Of a stretch of 64,000 bases of DNA, positions 7,913-16,260 are shown in pieces. This DNA is from Desulfomonile tiedjei DSM 6799 (GTDB lineage Bacteria; Desulfobacterota; Desulfomonilia; Desulfomonilales; Desulfomonilaceae), in assembly GCF_000266945.1 (NCBI RefSeq), contig NC_018025.1, forward strand, positions 3,972,001-4,036,000, in the 5' to 3' direction. A model generated the notes under the pieces. It was given only the letters and a program-made list of their open reading frames with translations, was not told the origin of the DNA and did no database searches. Each line of letters opens with the position of its first letter. Within the stretch, counting starts at the first letter, position 1. A program made the position numbers and the translations under genes.

Positions 7913-9145
7913 TTAGGGTATGGCCATGTGACCGCATGGCCTTTTTTCTTTTTCAGGGGTCTTGTACACGCCTTGTACACGCGTTCGAGGGGACCCTTCC
8001 GACACGAAGATCTCCGACGGGCCGTGATCAAAAGTCACCCCATCTATGGCTCGAACGAGTTCTTCGTTGCTGATGCGGCCGTAGCGTTCGGACACGGACT
8101 TCTCCCTGAACCAATGACCCAAGATACTTTCCCGAATTTCCGGGTCCATGCCGGAGCGTCGCGCATTGGTCTTCCATGTGTGCCGTAAATCGTGAAATCG
8201 AGGCCAGGGCTTTTCCAGCCCAAGTTTCTCACATGCCCTTGGCCAAGGGTTCTTCATAGTCTCCACCTCGATCTGCCGCACCCCCCTCTTATCCTGCAGG
8301 AGGAAAACAGCGTCAGTCCCCATGCTCGTGACCTTCAGCACGTCCTCAAGAATTGGAACAAGGTCAACATGGATGGGAACTCTCTTCCAACGACCTTCCT
8401 TTGTGTCCTCTGGTCCCAGAATGATCATCCGTTCGGATAGCATGATCTGCTTTCTCCTGAGAAACAGGATCTCCCCGCGTCGCATCCCCGTGTAATATGC
8501 GGTCTGGGCAAGCTTCCTGAACCACACTGGGGACTGGTCGGCAATTCGGTGAAAATCGATCCATCCTATGTAGACTTGCCTCTGGCCGGAAACCTCACTC
8601 AAGCGTTTCACCAGGGGGACCGGATTGCTTTCCATCAACTGTAGATCGACCAAGACCGAAAACAATTTCGACAGCGTACTGATTTCCCTGTTGATAGTGG
8701 CTGGAGCTGCCCCGTCGTTCATGCGGTCGATCTGATATCTCTTCAGATCGGGCACCCAGATGGACTTGATCGGACAGTCCCGCCCTAGTTTCTCAACCAG
8801 GTTCACCATACAGCACTCGTAACGCCACCTTGTGGCGCTATCCTTTATCTCCGGGTACTTGAAGAAAATCTCAGCCGACTCCCACAAGGAGAGTTCCCGG
8901 ACCGGTTCCCGGCCCATGAGGTCAGGTGGAAGCTCCCATCCCTGATTCCTGAACATCCGTACACAAACCTCTCTGGAAACTGGGTCCAGTGAACGATAAT
9001 CTCCAGATCTACAGGCCGTGACAACCGCGGCTTCGATTTGTCTTGCCTCCGTTTTTGACTTTGCGGCGGTTTTCACGCCTATGACTTCCTCGCCAAAAGG
9101 CCGAATTCGGAGGTAGTAATTCTTTCCACGTCTCGTTATCGCCAT
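7913..9145 (-). CDS. int: Tyrosine recombinase (integrase) of element 1
   Basis: The 410-aa protein has the catalytic set of the lambda-integrase family. The first Arg is in YYTGMRRGEI (about residue 225), HxxR is in FHDLRHTW (about 320), the third-position His is in ILGHWF, and the nucleophilic Tyr is in SERYGRI (about 365). The N-terminal part contains a SAM-like core-binding segment. The gene points at the att core, with its stop 20 bases away, and its ATG overlaps the excisionase gene by 10 bp. GAGGAGA precedes the start. It should integrate and, with the excisionase, excise element 1 at tRNA-Val. The recombinase of element 2 is a clear homologue (shared HTWKTNA and RSGMDP). Confidence 0.93.
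   Translation of the reverse strand: MAITRRGKNYYLRIRPFGEEVIGVKTAAKSKTEARQIEAAVVTACRSGDYRSLDPVSREVCVRMFRNQGWELPPDLMGREPVRELSLWESAEIFFKYPEIKDSATRWRYECCMVNLVEKLGRDCPIKSIWVPDLKRYQIDRMNDGAAPATINREISTLSKLFSVLVDLQLMESNPVPLVKRLSEVSGQRQVYIGWIDFHRIADQSPVWFRKLAQTAYYTGMRRGEILFLRRKQIMLSERMIILGPEDTKEGRWKRVPIHVDLVPILEDVLKVTSMGTDAVFLLQDKRGVRQIEVETMKNPWPRACEKLGLEKPWPRFHDLRHTWKTNARRSGMDPEIRESILGHWFREKSVSERYGRISNEELVRAIDGVTFDHGPSEIFVSEGSPRTRVQGVYKTPEKEKRPCGHMAIP
7922..7952 (+). terminator. Rho-independent terminator directly after the att core
   Basis: GGCCATG and CATGGCC form a perfect 7-bp stem with loop TGACCG, followed by six T residues and a T-rich tail. It acts on the + strand, the direction of the tRNA. 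It lies inside the 3' end of the integrase gene on the other strand. It would terminate transcripts of a tRNA rebuilt by integration. Confidence 0.85.
7962..7985 (+). repeat. Left arm-type repeat of element 1
   Basis: The 24 bp contain two GTACAC units separated by about 9 bases. The same sequence with one mismatch is at 52545-52568, in the same orientation, near the right end. In the excised circle these two sites would flank the att core at distances of 69 and 96 bases. That geometry matches arm-type integrase-binding sites. The site overlaps integrase codons for the TRVQGVYKT segment. Confidence 0.6.
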
Positions 9146-9468
9146 GAACGTATCTCCTCACGAAGATCCGTCCGTGAAAGCCCAACCGATTTCCTGTCAC
9201 CCCCTTTCTTGGGACGTGATTGTACCGGCCTGGGGTCTTTCTTGTCAACGCGTACTGGGGTGCTTTGGGAGCGTATATATTCTTGGATCTGTTCGTGGGT
9301 GAATCGGCGGTCGCGGGAGGTGACCTGAACGCAGGCGAGCTTCTTTTCGCGGACGAGTTTGTGGACGGTCTTCGGGGAAATACCCAGGATAGAGGCAACC
9401 GTCACCGCGGTGAGGAGCCGCTCAATTGCGGCTGAGTCACTGTGGTTTTCGGGGTAATTCTTGATCAT
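9136..9468 (-). CDS. xis: Excisionase-like helix-turn-helix protein of element 1
   Basis: The 110-aa protein has a MerR/AlpA-type (HTH_17) winged-helix segment: LLTAVTVASILGISPKTVHKL, then a wing and RFTHEQIQEYI. Such small proteins are recombination directionality factors next to tyrosine recombinases. The start is placed at 9468 because AAGGAAAAGG lies just upstream; the in-frame ATG codons at 9495 and 9507 lack this. The stop overlaps the integrase start by 10 bp, exactly as in element 2, so translation is probably coupled. The tail ends SRTDLREEIRSW, resembling SWRDLRQEVSSW in the element 2 counterpart. Confidence 0.8.
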   Translation of the reverse strand: MIKNYPENHSDSAAIERLLTAVTVASILGISPKTVHKLVREKKLACVQVTSRDRRFTHEQIQEYIRSQSTPVRVDKKDPRPVQSRPKKGGDRKSVGLSRTDLREEIRSWR

Positions 9469-9629
9469 TGCCTTTTCCTTGGGGTGCGGTTCCATTGTCG
9501 TCGTCATGCTATGCCGTGTTCATAGGGCGTTTTATCGAGGAATCTGTGCGGTCTTCGTGGGGCAGAGAGGCCGTCTCGCAAAGGCCTCCCCGCCCAAGGG
9601 AGCGATCATTTACTCCGGGGAATCACAGA

Positions 9630-10289
9630 TTAGCCTTCCCTCTCGTGGTGGTCCTTTTCACCAGCATCATCCGCGTGGTCGCGGCAATGTCCGAGGAGCC
9701 ATTTAGCCAGAGCCTTCCCATCCGAAATGAGATCATCGTCATCATCAAGCTCATACCCGCAGTGATCGCATTGAAACTGGACTTCCTCATCGTCGTCAAC
9801 AGTACGGTATCTTCCCCATGCGATCTCCCCGTCGTCAAAGACGCCTTTGACTCCGCAGTCTTCAACCATGCCAGTAACGATTTCTCGCAGATCATGTTCC
9901 CCGCAATTAGGACATGTGAACCGGAACATCTTACTTCGAGGCTGTTCCATTGCCTCCTCATCCCGTTTCTGCCGAAGCCATTCGAGGAGCAACGGGAAGC
10001 CCCAAAAAGCGTTCCCTTCTTTATCAAGGAGCGGGACTCCGCATCTGCTGCAGCGGTAGTGATTCCTACCGGTTTCTGAGGAGATACCTATACGGCCTAT
10101 GGATACGTTGCGGTTATCGTCCTCAGACCAGTCGTAATTTGGATCACCCGGAACCGCAATCCATCCGATGTTACGTTCCATCATCACAAACTCTTCGATA
10201 CGGTGCCCGCCGCAGTGAGGGCACGTGAAGGTCAGTACTTCGATTTCGCAGCTTTCATGCTGCTTGGTTTCAGTCTTCATGTCGTTCAT
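9630..10289 (-). CDS. Protein with two tandem acidic zinc-ribbon domains
   Basis: The 219-aa protein contains the same domain twice. Each copy starts with (L/F)xFTCPxCG, continues with an acidic and aromatic stretch, has a second CxxCG or CDHCGY pair, and ends with a LxxWL helix. Copy 1 spans about residues 17-107 and copy 2 about 120-205. Four-cysteine ribbons of this kind usually bind one zinc. Two further genes at 10645 and 11627 carry the same domain, so it has expanded locally. The second copy has a run of Asp residues next to the last Cys pair. Function unknown; interaction with a partner protein or nucleic acid is possible. Confidence 0.75.
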   Translation of the reverse strand: MNDMKTETKQHESCEIEVLTFTCPHCGGHRIEEFVMMERNIGWIAVPGDPNYDWSEDDNRNVSIGRIGISSETGRNHYRCSRCGVPLLDKEGNAFWGFPLLLEWLRQKRDEEAMEQPRSKMFRFTCPNCGEHDLREIVTGMVEDCGVKGVFDDGEIAWGRYRTVDDDEEVQFQCDHCGYELDDDDDLISDGKALAKWLLGHCRDHADDAGEKDHHEREG

Positions 10290-10290
10290 C

Positions 10291-10431
10291 TTATTCGCTT
10301 CCTTTCTTGTTACTTGTTGTACGGGTAGTTTCGATGCTGACGCCCATCACCTTTGCCGCAGCGGAGATACGCCAAAACGCAGTCAGACCTGGATCAATAG
10401 TGTCTTCCTCTTGCTGTTCCACTGTGGTCAT
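10291..10431 (-). CDS. Possible 46-aa protein upstream of the double zinc-ribbon gene
   Basis: A short frame begins at an ATG (with a second ATG immediately before it) and stops one base before the ATG of the zinc-ribbon gene, which suggests translational coupling. The peptide is acidic at the start and contains FWRISAAAKVMGVSIETT, which resembles the first helices of an AlpA-type helix-turn-helix. An AGGAGA lies upstream at a long spacing. It may be a real regulator or a degraded remnant. Confidence 0.35.
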   Translation of the reverse strand: MTTVEQQEEDTIDPGLTAFWRISAAAKVMGVSIETTRTTSNKKGSE

Positions 10432-10644
10432 CATTCACCGTCTGCTTCTCCTGTCTGCCGTTCGATGGATTTAGTGCCAATGTGTCTTCACTGCGCTGAA
10501 CCCTGTTTCTGTGGACTCGCAGGAGGCCAGGTCTTCGGCAATTAGCCCTGCCTCCTGACGGTCGATCTGATTCTTGTGAGTCGGACAGAGGCATCGCACC
10601 AAGACCCGATGCTATGCCCCCTCCGATCTCAGAGGGGCAGCCCT

Positions 10645-11106
10645 CTATGAACGGTTCTCGAACGTATTGCCATTTTCCGAGGGTTCCCTGCGGTTCCGAA
10701 TCAACCACTTAGCGAGGTGAATATCGTCTTCCACCGGAGGTTCGTAGTCACACTCGGCACACCGAAACCAGGAATGGTGATCCGACGCATTATCCACGCC
10801 GAAATCCCAGATCTCGCTCCCGTCCGGGCGCGACTGGACCACTACGTAAGCATCTTCCACATCGTCATATGCAGTGACATCTTGCTCATCGAGTCCCTCC
10901 TCGGTATCTTCTTCGTTGTCCTCTTCCCATTCTTCTGTCTTGTAGTGGATTTCGTCCACCTGACCGTACACCACTCTGCCGCCTAAGCATTTGATGAGGC
11001 TGTTGGAGCCACATTTAGGACAGGTGAACGTAAGTTGAGACCAGCCGCCCGTGGCCGCTGCATCTGTCGTGGTATTCTCAAAGCCTATTTCTCTTTTTTC
11101 AGTCAT
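10645..11106 (-). CDS. Acidic zinc-ribbon protein (paralogue of 9630 and 11627)
   Basis: The start at 11106 has GGAGGAGG a few bases upstream and gives 153 residues. The protein has LTFTCPKCG at about residues 24-32, a long acidic insert (EEWEEDNEEDTEEG), FRCAECDY near 120 and a final LAKWLIRNR helix. This is the same order as in the other two zinc-ribbon genes. The reading frame stays open upstream and encodes what looks like the end of a TPR-like domain (see 11107-11549). The gene may therefore be the surviving 3' part of a TPR and zinc-ribbon fusion like the one at 11627-12787. Confidence 0.7.
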   Translation of the reverse strand: MTEKREIGFENTTTDAAATGGWSQLTFTCPKCGSNSLIKCLGGRVVYGQVDEIHYKTEEWEEDNEEDTEEGLDEQDVTAYDDVEDAYVVVQSRPDGSEIWDFGVDNASDHHSWFRCAECDYEPPVEDDIHLAKWLIRNRREPSENGNTFENRS

Positions 11107-11549
11107 CGTCGTTTCCTCCTCCAATGCGATAAGGTAATGATCCTCTATTTGGCGGTGGGCTCGGTCGGAGCCGAAGCATGCCTTCACGAATGCCCATTCG
11201 GACCACGGCTGGCCCAACATCGTTGGAGTTATAAGAGGGGCCGCCCTGAAAAAACGTGCGATGAGCCCCTGCTCGGCAGGTTGTCCGGTTTGCCCACTGA
11301 CATGAGGCTGGTGAGCCCTCAACGACTCGACCAGCTCCTGTTCGTCCTCGACGGGACTGCCGTCCTCCTCCACCAGTTCAAGGCTCCCGCCGCACCGATA
11401 CCTGAGACCTGAACGGGCTCCACCGTTTCTTTCGCGGCCTGGCCGTATTGCTTCTCCGCACGTTGCAAGTCTTTTCGGGCGTGATCTATGGTGTCCATCA
11501 TCACTGCCATTCCAGCTACACTTCTTTTGCTGAAAAATGTTTTTGCCAT
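11107..11549 (-). pseudogene. Truncated, frameshifted TPR-like gene
   Basis: The start MAKTFFSKR matches MAKTFFAKR of the intact gene at 14864-15580 and is followed by a similar helix with KDLQRAEKQYGQAAKET. The frame then stops. A second frame picks up near 11390 with acidic residues (LELVEEDGSPVEDEQEL) and runs through SEWAFVKACFG, resembling DEWNWLVKHAH and YWQWLIRHCN in the two intact paralogues. It continues in frame into the zinc-ribbon gene. So this looks like a TPR and zinc-ribbon fusion gene that lost its middle and acquired a frameshift. The downstream zinc ribbon seems to keep its own start. Confidence 0.6.
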
Positions 11550-11579
11550 TTCGTGTATCCTTTCGCTTTCAGGGAGTAA

Positions 11580-11609
11580 CCTGCCCTTGTCGCTATTCGC
11601 AAGGGCAGG
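11580..11609. repeat. 10-bp inverted repeat between genes
   Basis: CCTGCCCTTG and CAAGGGCAGG form a perfect stem around a 10-base loop. It lies between the TPR/zinc-ribbon gene and the truncated paralogue. No T-run follows on the minus strand, so it may be a weak terminator, an mRNA-stabilising hairpin or a binding site. Confidence 0.55.
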
Positions 11610-11626
11610 AGTATGTGTGTACGGAG

Positions 11627-12787
11627 CTATTCCGCAGACGGTTTATTCTCCGTGCTCGGCAAGTCTTCATCTTGAGGGCAGTTATCGAGGAGCCATCTGG
11701 CAAGAGACTCTTCCTGCGACTCTTCTTCATGGTTCTGTTCCAGGTAGGGCGCCAAGCCGCATTTGTCGCACCAGAATTCCCATTCGTCCGTATGACCTAC
11801 ACCTTCATATTCGGACGGCTCTCGCTCATCGATGTACCAGGGATCACCATTCGCGCCGGGATCTTTCTTGACTGCATCCAGTGTGGATATCTGATATAGA
11901 GGCTCCGGGAACTTAGTCCGCAGGTCTTGAGAACCGCACAAAGGGCACACGAATTTGAGTTCCAAAGGATTTCCGCCGGATTTCAATATTCGTCTTTTGA
12001 ATCCGGTGTCTTTGTGAATAGGAAATTCCTGAACCAAGGCAGCGAGGGCCTCTTCCCGCATTGCAGTCGTGAGCGATGGGCGGCCTTCTGCGGGAAGAAG
12101 TTGTTTGTCCAGGAGAATACTTACCAATCCGACAAGATCATTCAGATTGTTATTGCAATGTCGGATGAGCCATTGCCAATAATCGTTAACAAATCCATAG
12201 GATTGAAAGATGGCCTCCAGTTGAGGAACATGCCGGGTGTAAATGTTGTGAAGTCCGGCTACCTTTACCCCAGTAATCCCGAGGTAGTCGGGATCATTCG
12301 GATACCGCACGCACCAACTGAGCGCGAGGAGGGAGAGTATGAATCCGCGTTGCTTGTTTGCCGGCTCTTCGGCACCGTGATATATCCCAGCAAGGTCCTG
12401 TAAACCTTCCAATATGGAATCACGACTAAAGGAACAGCGTTCCCGCACGGATTTCACCCGTTCGAGTGCAAAGCGAGACTCTTCCGGTCGTCCCCACCCC
12501 ATGCAATTGTTGGAGAGAAGAATGAGACCGCATAGCACCTCATCCGAATGCAATCCATATCTTTCTTCAGCCACATATATGTAGTTTCGGATAAGAGGAT
12601 CGGCTCTCTTGTGTTCACCGACCACGCAATAGAATGAGGCCAAAATCAGACCTTCTTGAGCAGCTTCGATGCAGTCTGGACCGTGGGTTTTCAAGGTTTC
12701 GTTCCAAACTTGTGCGACATGATCGGTGAGATCAGTCGTGGTTTGCCTGCCTGCTTTCGTGACATTATTCTCAAACAATCTAGCCAT
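11627..12787 (-). CDS. TPR-like domain fused to an acidic zinc ribbon
   Basis: The 386-aa protein has two parts. Residues 1 to about 265 are helical repeats, with AQVWNETLKTHGPD, ASFYCVVGEHKRADPLI and a late YWQWLIRHCNNN segment, homologous to the stand-alone protein at 14864. Residues about 280-375 are the local zinc ribbon: LKFVCPLCGS, an acidic insert, EFWCDKCG and a final LARWLLDNC. AAAGGGAGC precedes the ATG. TPR-like scaffolds usually bind other proteins, and the ribbon could add a zinc-dependent contact. It belongs to the minus-strand block downstream of the sigma-54 promoter, but the promoter for this gene itself is not evident. Confidence 0.7.
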   Translation of the reverse strand: MARLFENNVTKAGRQTTTDLTDHVAQVWNETLKTHGPDCIEAAQEGLILASFYCVVGEHKRADPLIRNYIYVAEERYGLHSDEVLCGLILLSNNCMGWGRPEESRFALERVKSVRERCSFSRDSILEGLQDLAGIYHGAEEPANKQRGFILSLLALSWCVRYPNDPDYLGITGVKVAGLHNIYTRHVPQLEAIFQSYGFVNDYWQWLIRHCNNNLNDLVGLVSILLDKQLLPAEGRPSLTTAMREEALAALVQEFPIHKDTGFKRRILKSGGNPLELKFVCPLCGSQDLRTKFPEPLYQISTLDAVKKDPGANGDPWYIDEREPSEYEGVGHTDEWEFWCDKCGLAPYLEQNHEEESQEESLARWLLDNCPQDEDLPSTENKPSAE

Positions 12788-12976
12788 GTTATGCTCCCTT
12801 TCTTACGAACGATTTGCGTCTGGTAATACCAGAATGAATGGATCAGATGAGCGCTGTGGGGATGATCGCCGCGGTAATAGGAAACCATCCCCGAAGCACT
12901 CGCGTGTTTCCGTGTCAAAAAATCTCCCGGTCGTCCGGGGAATTACACGGGCTACGCTATCGTGCTACAACCCAGA

Positions 12977-14455
12977 TTATCCTTCACCCAAACCGGAAAG
13001 AATTCCCTCAAGGGTATCCATCAGGTTTTTCCACTCGTCTAAGCCGGGTTTCCGCGCCTTGATCAATGCCCGTATCCTCTTGCGCTCCGTCTTGCTCAAT
13101 TCATCGACTAATCTGTCCTTGTCGGTGCAAAGTGCCATGAGATCAGGATCTTCAAGGATTGGAACGGGCTGATCGAGAGTCCTGATGATTTCCTTACCGG
13201 GATCGTGATCGTCCTTATGCTCTCTGAGCTGTTCAATAGCTCCCTTAAGTTGCCGAACCGTGTAGTTGTGCCTGCTCGCGTCTTCCGCCAACGCAAGGAT
13301 TAGCTTCAGATCCTTCATGGAGTACATCTCGATGAAATGGGTGCTGCTGAAGGGCGAAATGTCTATTCCCTCCGCGAGACAGTACCGCCTCACAGCCGCG
13401 GCTCCCGTCCATTCTCTCCATCGACGGGGATCGATCAGCAGTTCGGGATGCTTCCAAAGCTTACGAAACCTCTTGTATTCCTGTGACCTTGGTTTCAGTA
13501 CGGGCATGTAGGAACTCTTGAAAACGGTGTTAATGGTATGGTCGCCCGTTTCAAGAACAGCCTTGTCCAGGACCTTTACGCTCTTTTCATTGATCCCTCG
13601 CACCATCTTGTGATCCCAGGCGTCGAACACGATCTTCTCGTCATTTGCAGCGAGAATGCTGTCCGGGATAGCTGGCCTGGTCTCTATTGTCTTCTCCAAC
13701 ACAGGGGCATGTCGGCTGTTAATGGCGCTCCAAACGCTCTCGGTCTGCTCACCTGCACCGGACGATTCCGGTACGGGCTCAGCCCCATCGCTCTGTGACT
13801 GCGACGCCGCCTCCTCTTTCAGAGCCTCCACTGCGATTTCAGGCTCCTGCTGTGCCTTGAAGTACGGAGATTCCGCCATCTCGGGAATTGACTCGATGTC
13901 CAATTCTGGGACGTAAGAGCTAGGTTGCGGCGATGGTGCCATGGCAGCAGCGACCGGCAGCAAAGCCCCGGCCGGGCCATCTGTTATTGGCCCGTCATCA
14001 TCCGGGTCCGTCGGTATCTCTTCTTTGATAGGGCTCGTTGAATCGGCCGATTGCTCCGACAGGAAAGCGACTACATCGTCGTGTCCCATCTCCTGCGCGA
14101 TTGCCAGCGGCGTCATGTCGTCGTTGTTGCGGAGATTCCCATCGGCTCCGTGTGACATCAGCAATTCCACCACATCGAGGTGCCCGCCGTATGCCGCCTT
14201 CACGAGAGGGGTTTCGCCCTCGAAATCCACCGCATTGGGGTCTGCACCATGGCGAAGGAGCAGTCCAACCATGGCGGCATCTCCTGCTTCAGATGCGTGC
14301 ATTAAGGGGGTTCCCCCTTTCTCATTTCTGCAATCCGGGGAGACCCTCCTTCGAGACAATAGCTTCTCGGCTTGAGCGGGAGCTTTTATCTTCACTGCAT
14401 TAAATAGTTGGATATCCCAGTTGATTATTCGCCTATTGTTTTGATCTTCTTGCAT
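12977..14455 (-). CDS. Ankyrin-repeat protein
   Basis: The start at 14455 has AAGGAG upstream and gives 492 residues. Ankyrin repeats fill about residues 20-135, with GGTPLMHASEAGDAAMVGLL, LRHGADPNAVDFEGETPLV, GGHLDVVELLMSHGADGN and DMTPLAIAQEMGHDDVVAFL. They are followed by an acidic, Pro/Ser-rich linker to about 250 and a C-terminal helical domain (about 290-490) that I do not recognise, with RRWREWTGAAAVRRYCLAEG. Ankyrin stacks bind proteins. There is no signal peptide. The gene sits between the two TPR-type genes on the same strand and may act with them. Confidence 0.75.
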   Translation of the reverse strand: MQEDQNNRRIINWDIQLFNAVKIKAPAQAEKLLSRRRVSPDCRNEKGGTPLMHASEAGDAAMVGLLLRHGADPNAVDFEGETPLVKAAYGGHLDVVELLMSHGADGNLRNNDDMTPLAIAQEMGHDDVVAFLSEQSADSTSPIKEEIPTDPDDDGPITDGPAGALLPVAAAMAPSPQPSSYVPELDIESIPEMAESPYFKAQQEPEIAVEALKEEAASQSQSDGAEPVPESSGAGEQTESVWSAINSRHAPVLEKTIETRPAIPDSILAANDEKIVFDAWDHKMVRGINEKSVKVLDKAVLETGDHTINTVFKSSYMPVLKPRSQEYKRFRKLWKHPELLIDPRRWREWTGAAAVRRYCLAEGIDISPFSSTHFIEMYSMKDLKLILALAEDASRHNYTVRQLKGAIEQLREHKDDHDPGKEIIRTLDQPVPILEDPDLMALCTDKDRLVDELSKTERKRIRALIKARKPGLDEWKNLMDTLEGILSGLGEG

Positions 14456-14863
14456 GATTTCTCCTTTTTGAAATCGAACTGAATCCGTCGGCGGGCATAC
14501 CACTCCGGTTCGCACCCATGGTGGTGTGCACCGACCAATCGGGCACTGAAAAGTGCCGCGGAAATCCTTGAAGTGATCGCTTACGGGTTAGCCGAAGGAG
14601 TCCTATGCAGGGAGCAGTCCGGCAGTTCTTTGTCGTGGTTTTTGTGTCAAGAACTGATAAAATGAACTTATCCGTGCCGAGGCTTCATCGGGTTCCCCGT
14701 GAGCTTGGTGAATCGGGTCTTGTGCTCGGACGAGGCCCACACGCCTGTGTTTGGCGACTCGGAACGTGTGGGCTTCTTCTTTGGCCTTTTCTCAGGCCAC
14801 GTTCAATGAACTAACCCGCAAACTCATCGCCGCAAGCCGGACACTTGCGGCACCTGATTCAGA
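14456..14863. other. Intergenic region with a + strand terminator
   Basis: I accept no protein gene here. A 69-codon + strand frame at 14605 has a good AGGAG site, but it reads through a strong hairpin, so I leave it out. The hairpin at 14735-14773 with its T-rich tail suggests a short + strand transcript, perhaps a small RNA, starting near 14600. The promoter of the ankyrin gene should lie at the left end. Confidence 0.4.
14735..14782 (+). terminator. Terminator-like hairpin
   Basis: GCCCACACG pairs perfectly with CGTGTGGGC, a 9-bp stem with a 21-base loop, followed by TTCTTCTTT. It would stop + strand transcription, yet no convincing + strand gene precedes it. Confidence 0.6.
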
Positions 14864-15580
14864 TCAGCGCACTTCAATAACCCTAGGCTCTCGCTTCATC
14901 CATGATTTCGCCGACACGGGTGAGAGGTCCGCGTTGTAAAGAACAATGCTCAGCAGGCCGATGAAATCGTACTTGGTCAAATGGGCGTGCTTTACAAGCC
15001 AGTTCCACTCGTCGAGGACAATTCCATAGGATGAAAAGTGCAAACGGAGGTAATCCAGCGCCTGTGCACCCCATTGGGTTCTATACAGTCCACGGGTTAT
15101 GCTCCAGCAAAGGGCCATGAGAGCGACAGCGACTCCTCGTTGACGGTTCTCAGTGTCACCTTTGGCCTCAAAGGACATGGCCAGATGCCACAGCGCTTCA
15201 AACACCGGGTCAGGAGCAGACGGGTCGATTGCTCTTGAGAGAGGTTTTGCTTCGCTGCTGACCATCATTGCTTCCGGAATGGGATTCATGGCACCATAAG
15301 CCTCTGCGAGCAAAGCGTTTGCCCAAGAAAGCGCGTCCGCATTCTGTGGCAGCCTATTTTTGGCTGTGGCTATGCACCTCTTCAGTAGCGGCTCGGCCTC
15401 CTCATAGCGCTCCACTACACAATACATGGCCGCCAGCAACAAAGAGGCCACAAGAGTCTTCCGGCTCATCTGACCATGCCGCTTTTCTGTCTTCCTTAAG
15501 CGCTTAAGGACGCAGGCCAAAGTTTTTGCTGTAATTTCTGTTCCTTTCGGGATCCTCTTGGCGAAAAATGTCTTTGCCAT
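14864..15580 (-). CDS. TPR-like protein (stand-alone paralogue)
   Basis: The start at 15580 has AAAGGAG upstream and gives 238 residues, beginning MAKTFFAKRIPKG. The body is a set of helical hairpins, with LLLAAMYCVVERYEEAEPLL near residue 50 as the clearest TPR unit, then ALLAEAYGAM, FEALWHLAMSFEAKGDTENRQ and DEWNWLVKHAH near 185. It matches the N-terminal two-thirds of the 11627 protein but has no zinc ribbon. It is the gene nearest to the sigma-54 promoter at 16056-16070, with a leader of about 460 bases containing alternative hairpins, so it is the best candidate target of the adjacent activator. A scaffold role is inferred from the repeats. Confidence 0.7.
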   Translation of the reverse strand: MAKTFFAKRIPKGTEITAKTLACVLKRLRKTEKRHGQMSRKTLVASLLLAAMYCVVERYEEAEPLLKRCIATAKNRLPQNADALSWANALLAEAYGAMNPIPEAMMVSSEAKPLSRAIDPSAPDPVFEALWHLAMSFEAKGDTENRQRGVAVALMALCWSITRGLYRTQWGAQALDYLRLHFSSYGIVLDEWNWLVKHAHLTKYDFIGLLSIVLYNADLSPVSAKSWMKREPRVIEVR

Positions 15581-15894
15581 TTCGGCTCTCCTTTCAGTGT
15601 CGTTAATGTGCAGCCACTTCCGGAGAGCCCGCCACCGAGATGTTGTCAAACGGAACGGGGTGGACTTTCCTGTTAATGACCGGCTAAACAGGTTCGCGTC
15701 CGCTTCGAATATCCCAGGGGAGTGACCTCGTGCAAAGAGTTCGAACCGCACCCCTTGCTGAATCGCTCAAGCGGGCTTCCGGAGCCTGATCTAAGAAAAT
15801 GATTGGAGGGCTCAGCCCTTTGTTCGCCAATTTTGGCAGAAATTCAGACTGAGCCACTCCAAGAGGGAGGTATGGAGGTGGTCTGTATGCTCCC

Positions 15895-15948
15895 GGAAAT
15901 CAATTCCTGGGGGGAGCAGGAATTTGAGCATCAATTGATTTCCAGGAA
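15895..15948 (-). promoter_or_regulatory. Overlapping alternative hairpins in the TPR-gene leader
   Basis: Three pairings share bases. GGAAATCAATT (15895-15905) pairs with AATTGATTTCC (15933-15943). AATTCCT (15902-15908) pairs with AGGAATT (15918-15924). TTCCTGG (15904-15910) pairs with CCAGGAA (15942-15948). They cannot all form at once. In an RNA leader this resembles a switch between structures, though a DNA-binding site would also show such symmetry. It lies about 100-150 bases into the predicted transcript. Confidence 0.5.
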
Positions 15949-16055
15949 CGCCTCTGCCTCTTCGTGTATATGCATGAACGCCTCGCTGGGCGGTAACAGA
16001 AGTCTCCTTTTCACTCTTTTCGTTTTTGTATTTCGTTCGTTGACTTTATGAATAA

Positions 16056-16070
16056 GCAATGGCCGTGCCA
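16056..16070 (-). promoter_or_regulatory. Sigma-54 (-24/-12) promoter
   Basis: Read on the minus strand the sequence is TGGCACG, four bases (GCCA), TTGCT, an exact match to the sigma-54 consensus with GG and GC ten bases apart. The predicted transcription start is near 16044. It points toward 14864-15580 and lies about 190 bases beyond the stop of a sigma-54 activator gene, the expected partner. I found no equally good copy upstream of the other genes of the block. Confidence 0.85.
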
Positions 16071-16260
16071 CACATGAAGGAGGGTGAATAAAGCTTAAAT
16101 TATGACTTAATAACAATAAGATATGGAATAAGGTTAGCTCATGGTCAGAAGGGGGTCAGTAGCGGCGAGTAATAAGAGCGTGATGATCAGTCACGCACCA
16201 GCGAATGCTGTCAGAAGATTATATTGTTTTGTCAGCGATATAGACCGACGCTATAGTTTG

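Larger units (their letters stand above)
15581..16260. other. Long leader and promoter region of the TPR gene
   Basis: The 680 bases between the activator's stop and the TPR gene hold a sigma-54 promoter (16056-16070) and a cluster of overlapping inverted repeats (15895-15948). I see no convincing gene. A short minus-strand frame near 15931 would begin upstream of the predicted transcription start. Confidence 0.5.

Noticed and set aside
11319-11373. Programmed frameshift between the TPR fragment and the zinc-ribbon frame
   Set aside because: No slippery sequence is evident, and the middle of the TPR domain is missing. Decay explains it better.
14605-14814. 69-codon + strand frame with an AGGAG site
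   Set aside because: It reads through a strong terminator-like hairpin, and the composition is not protein-like. A noncoding transcript is more plausible.
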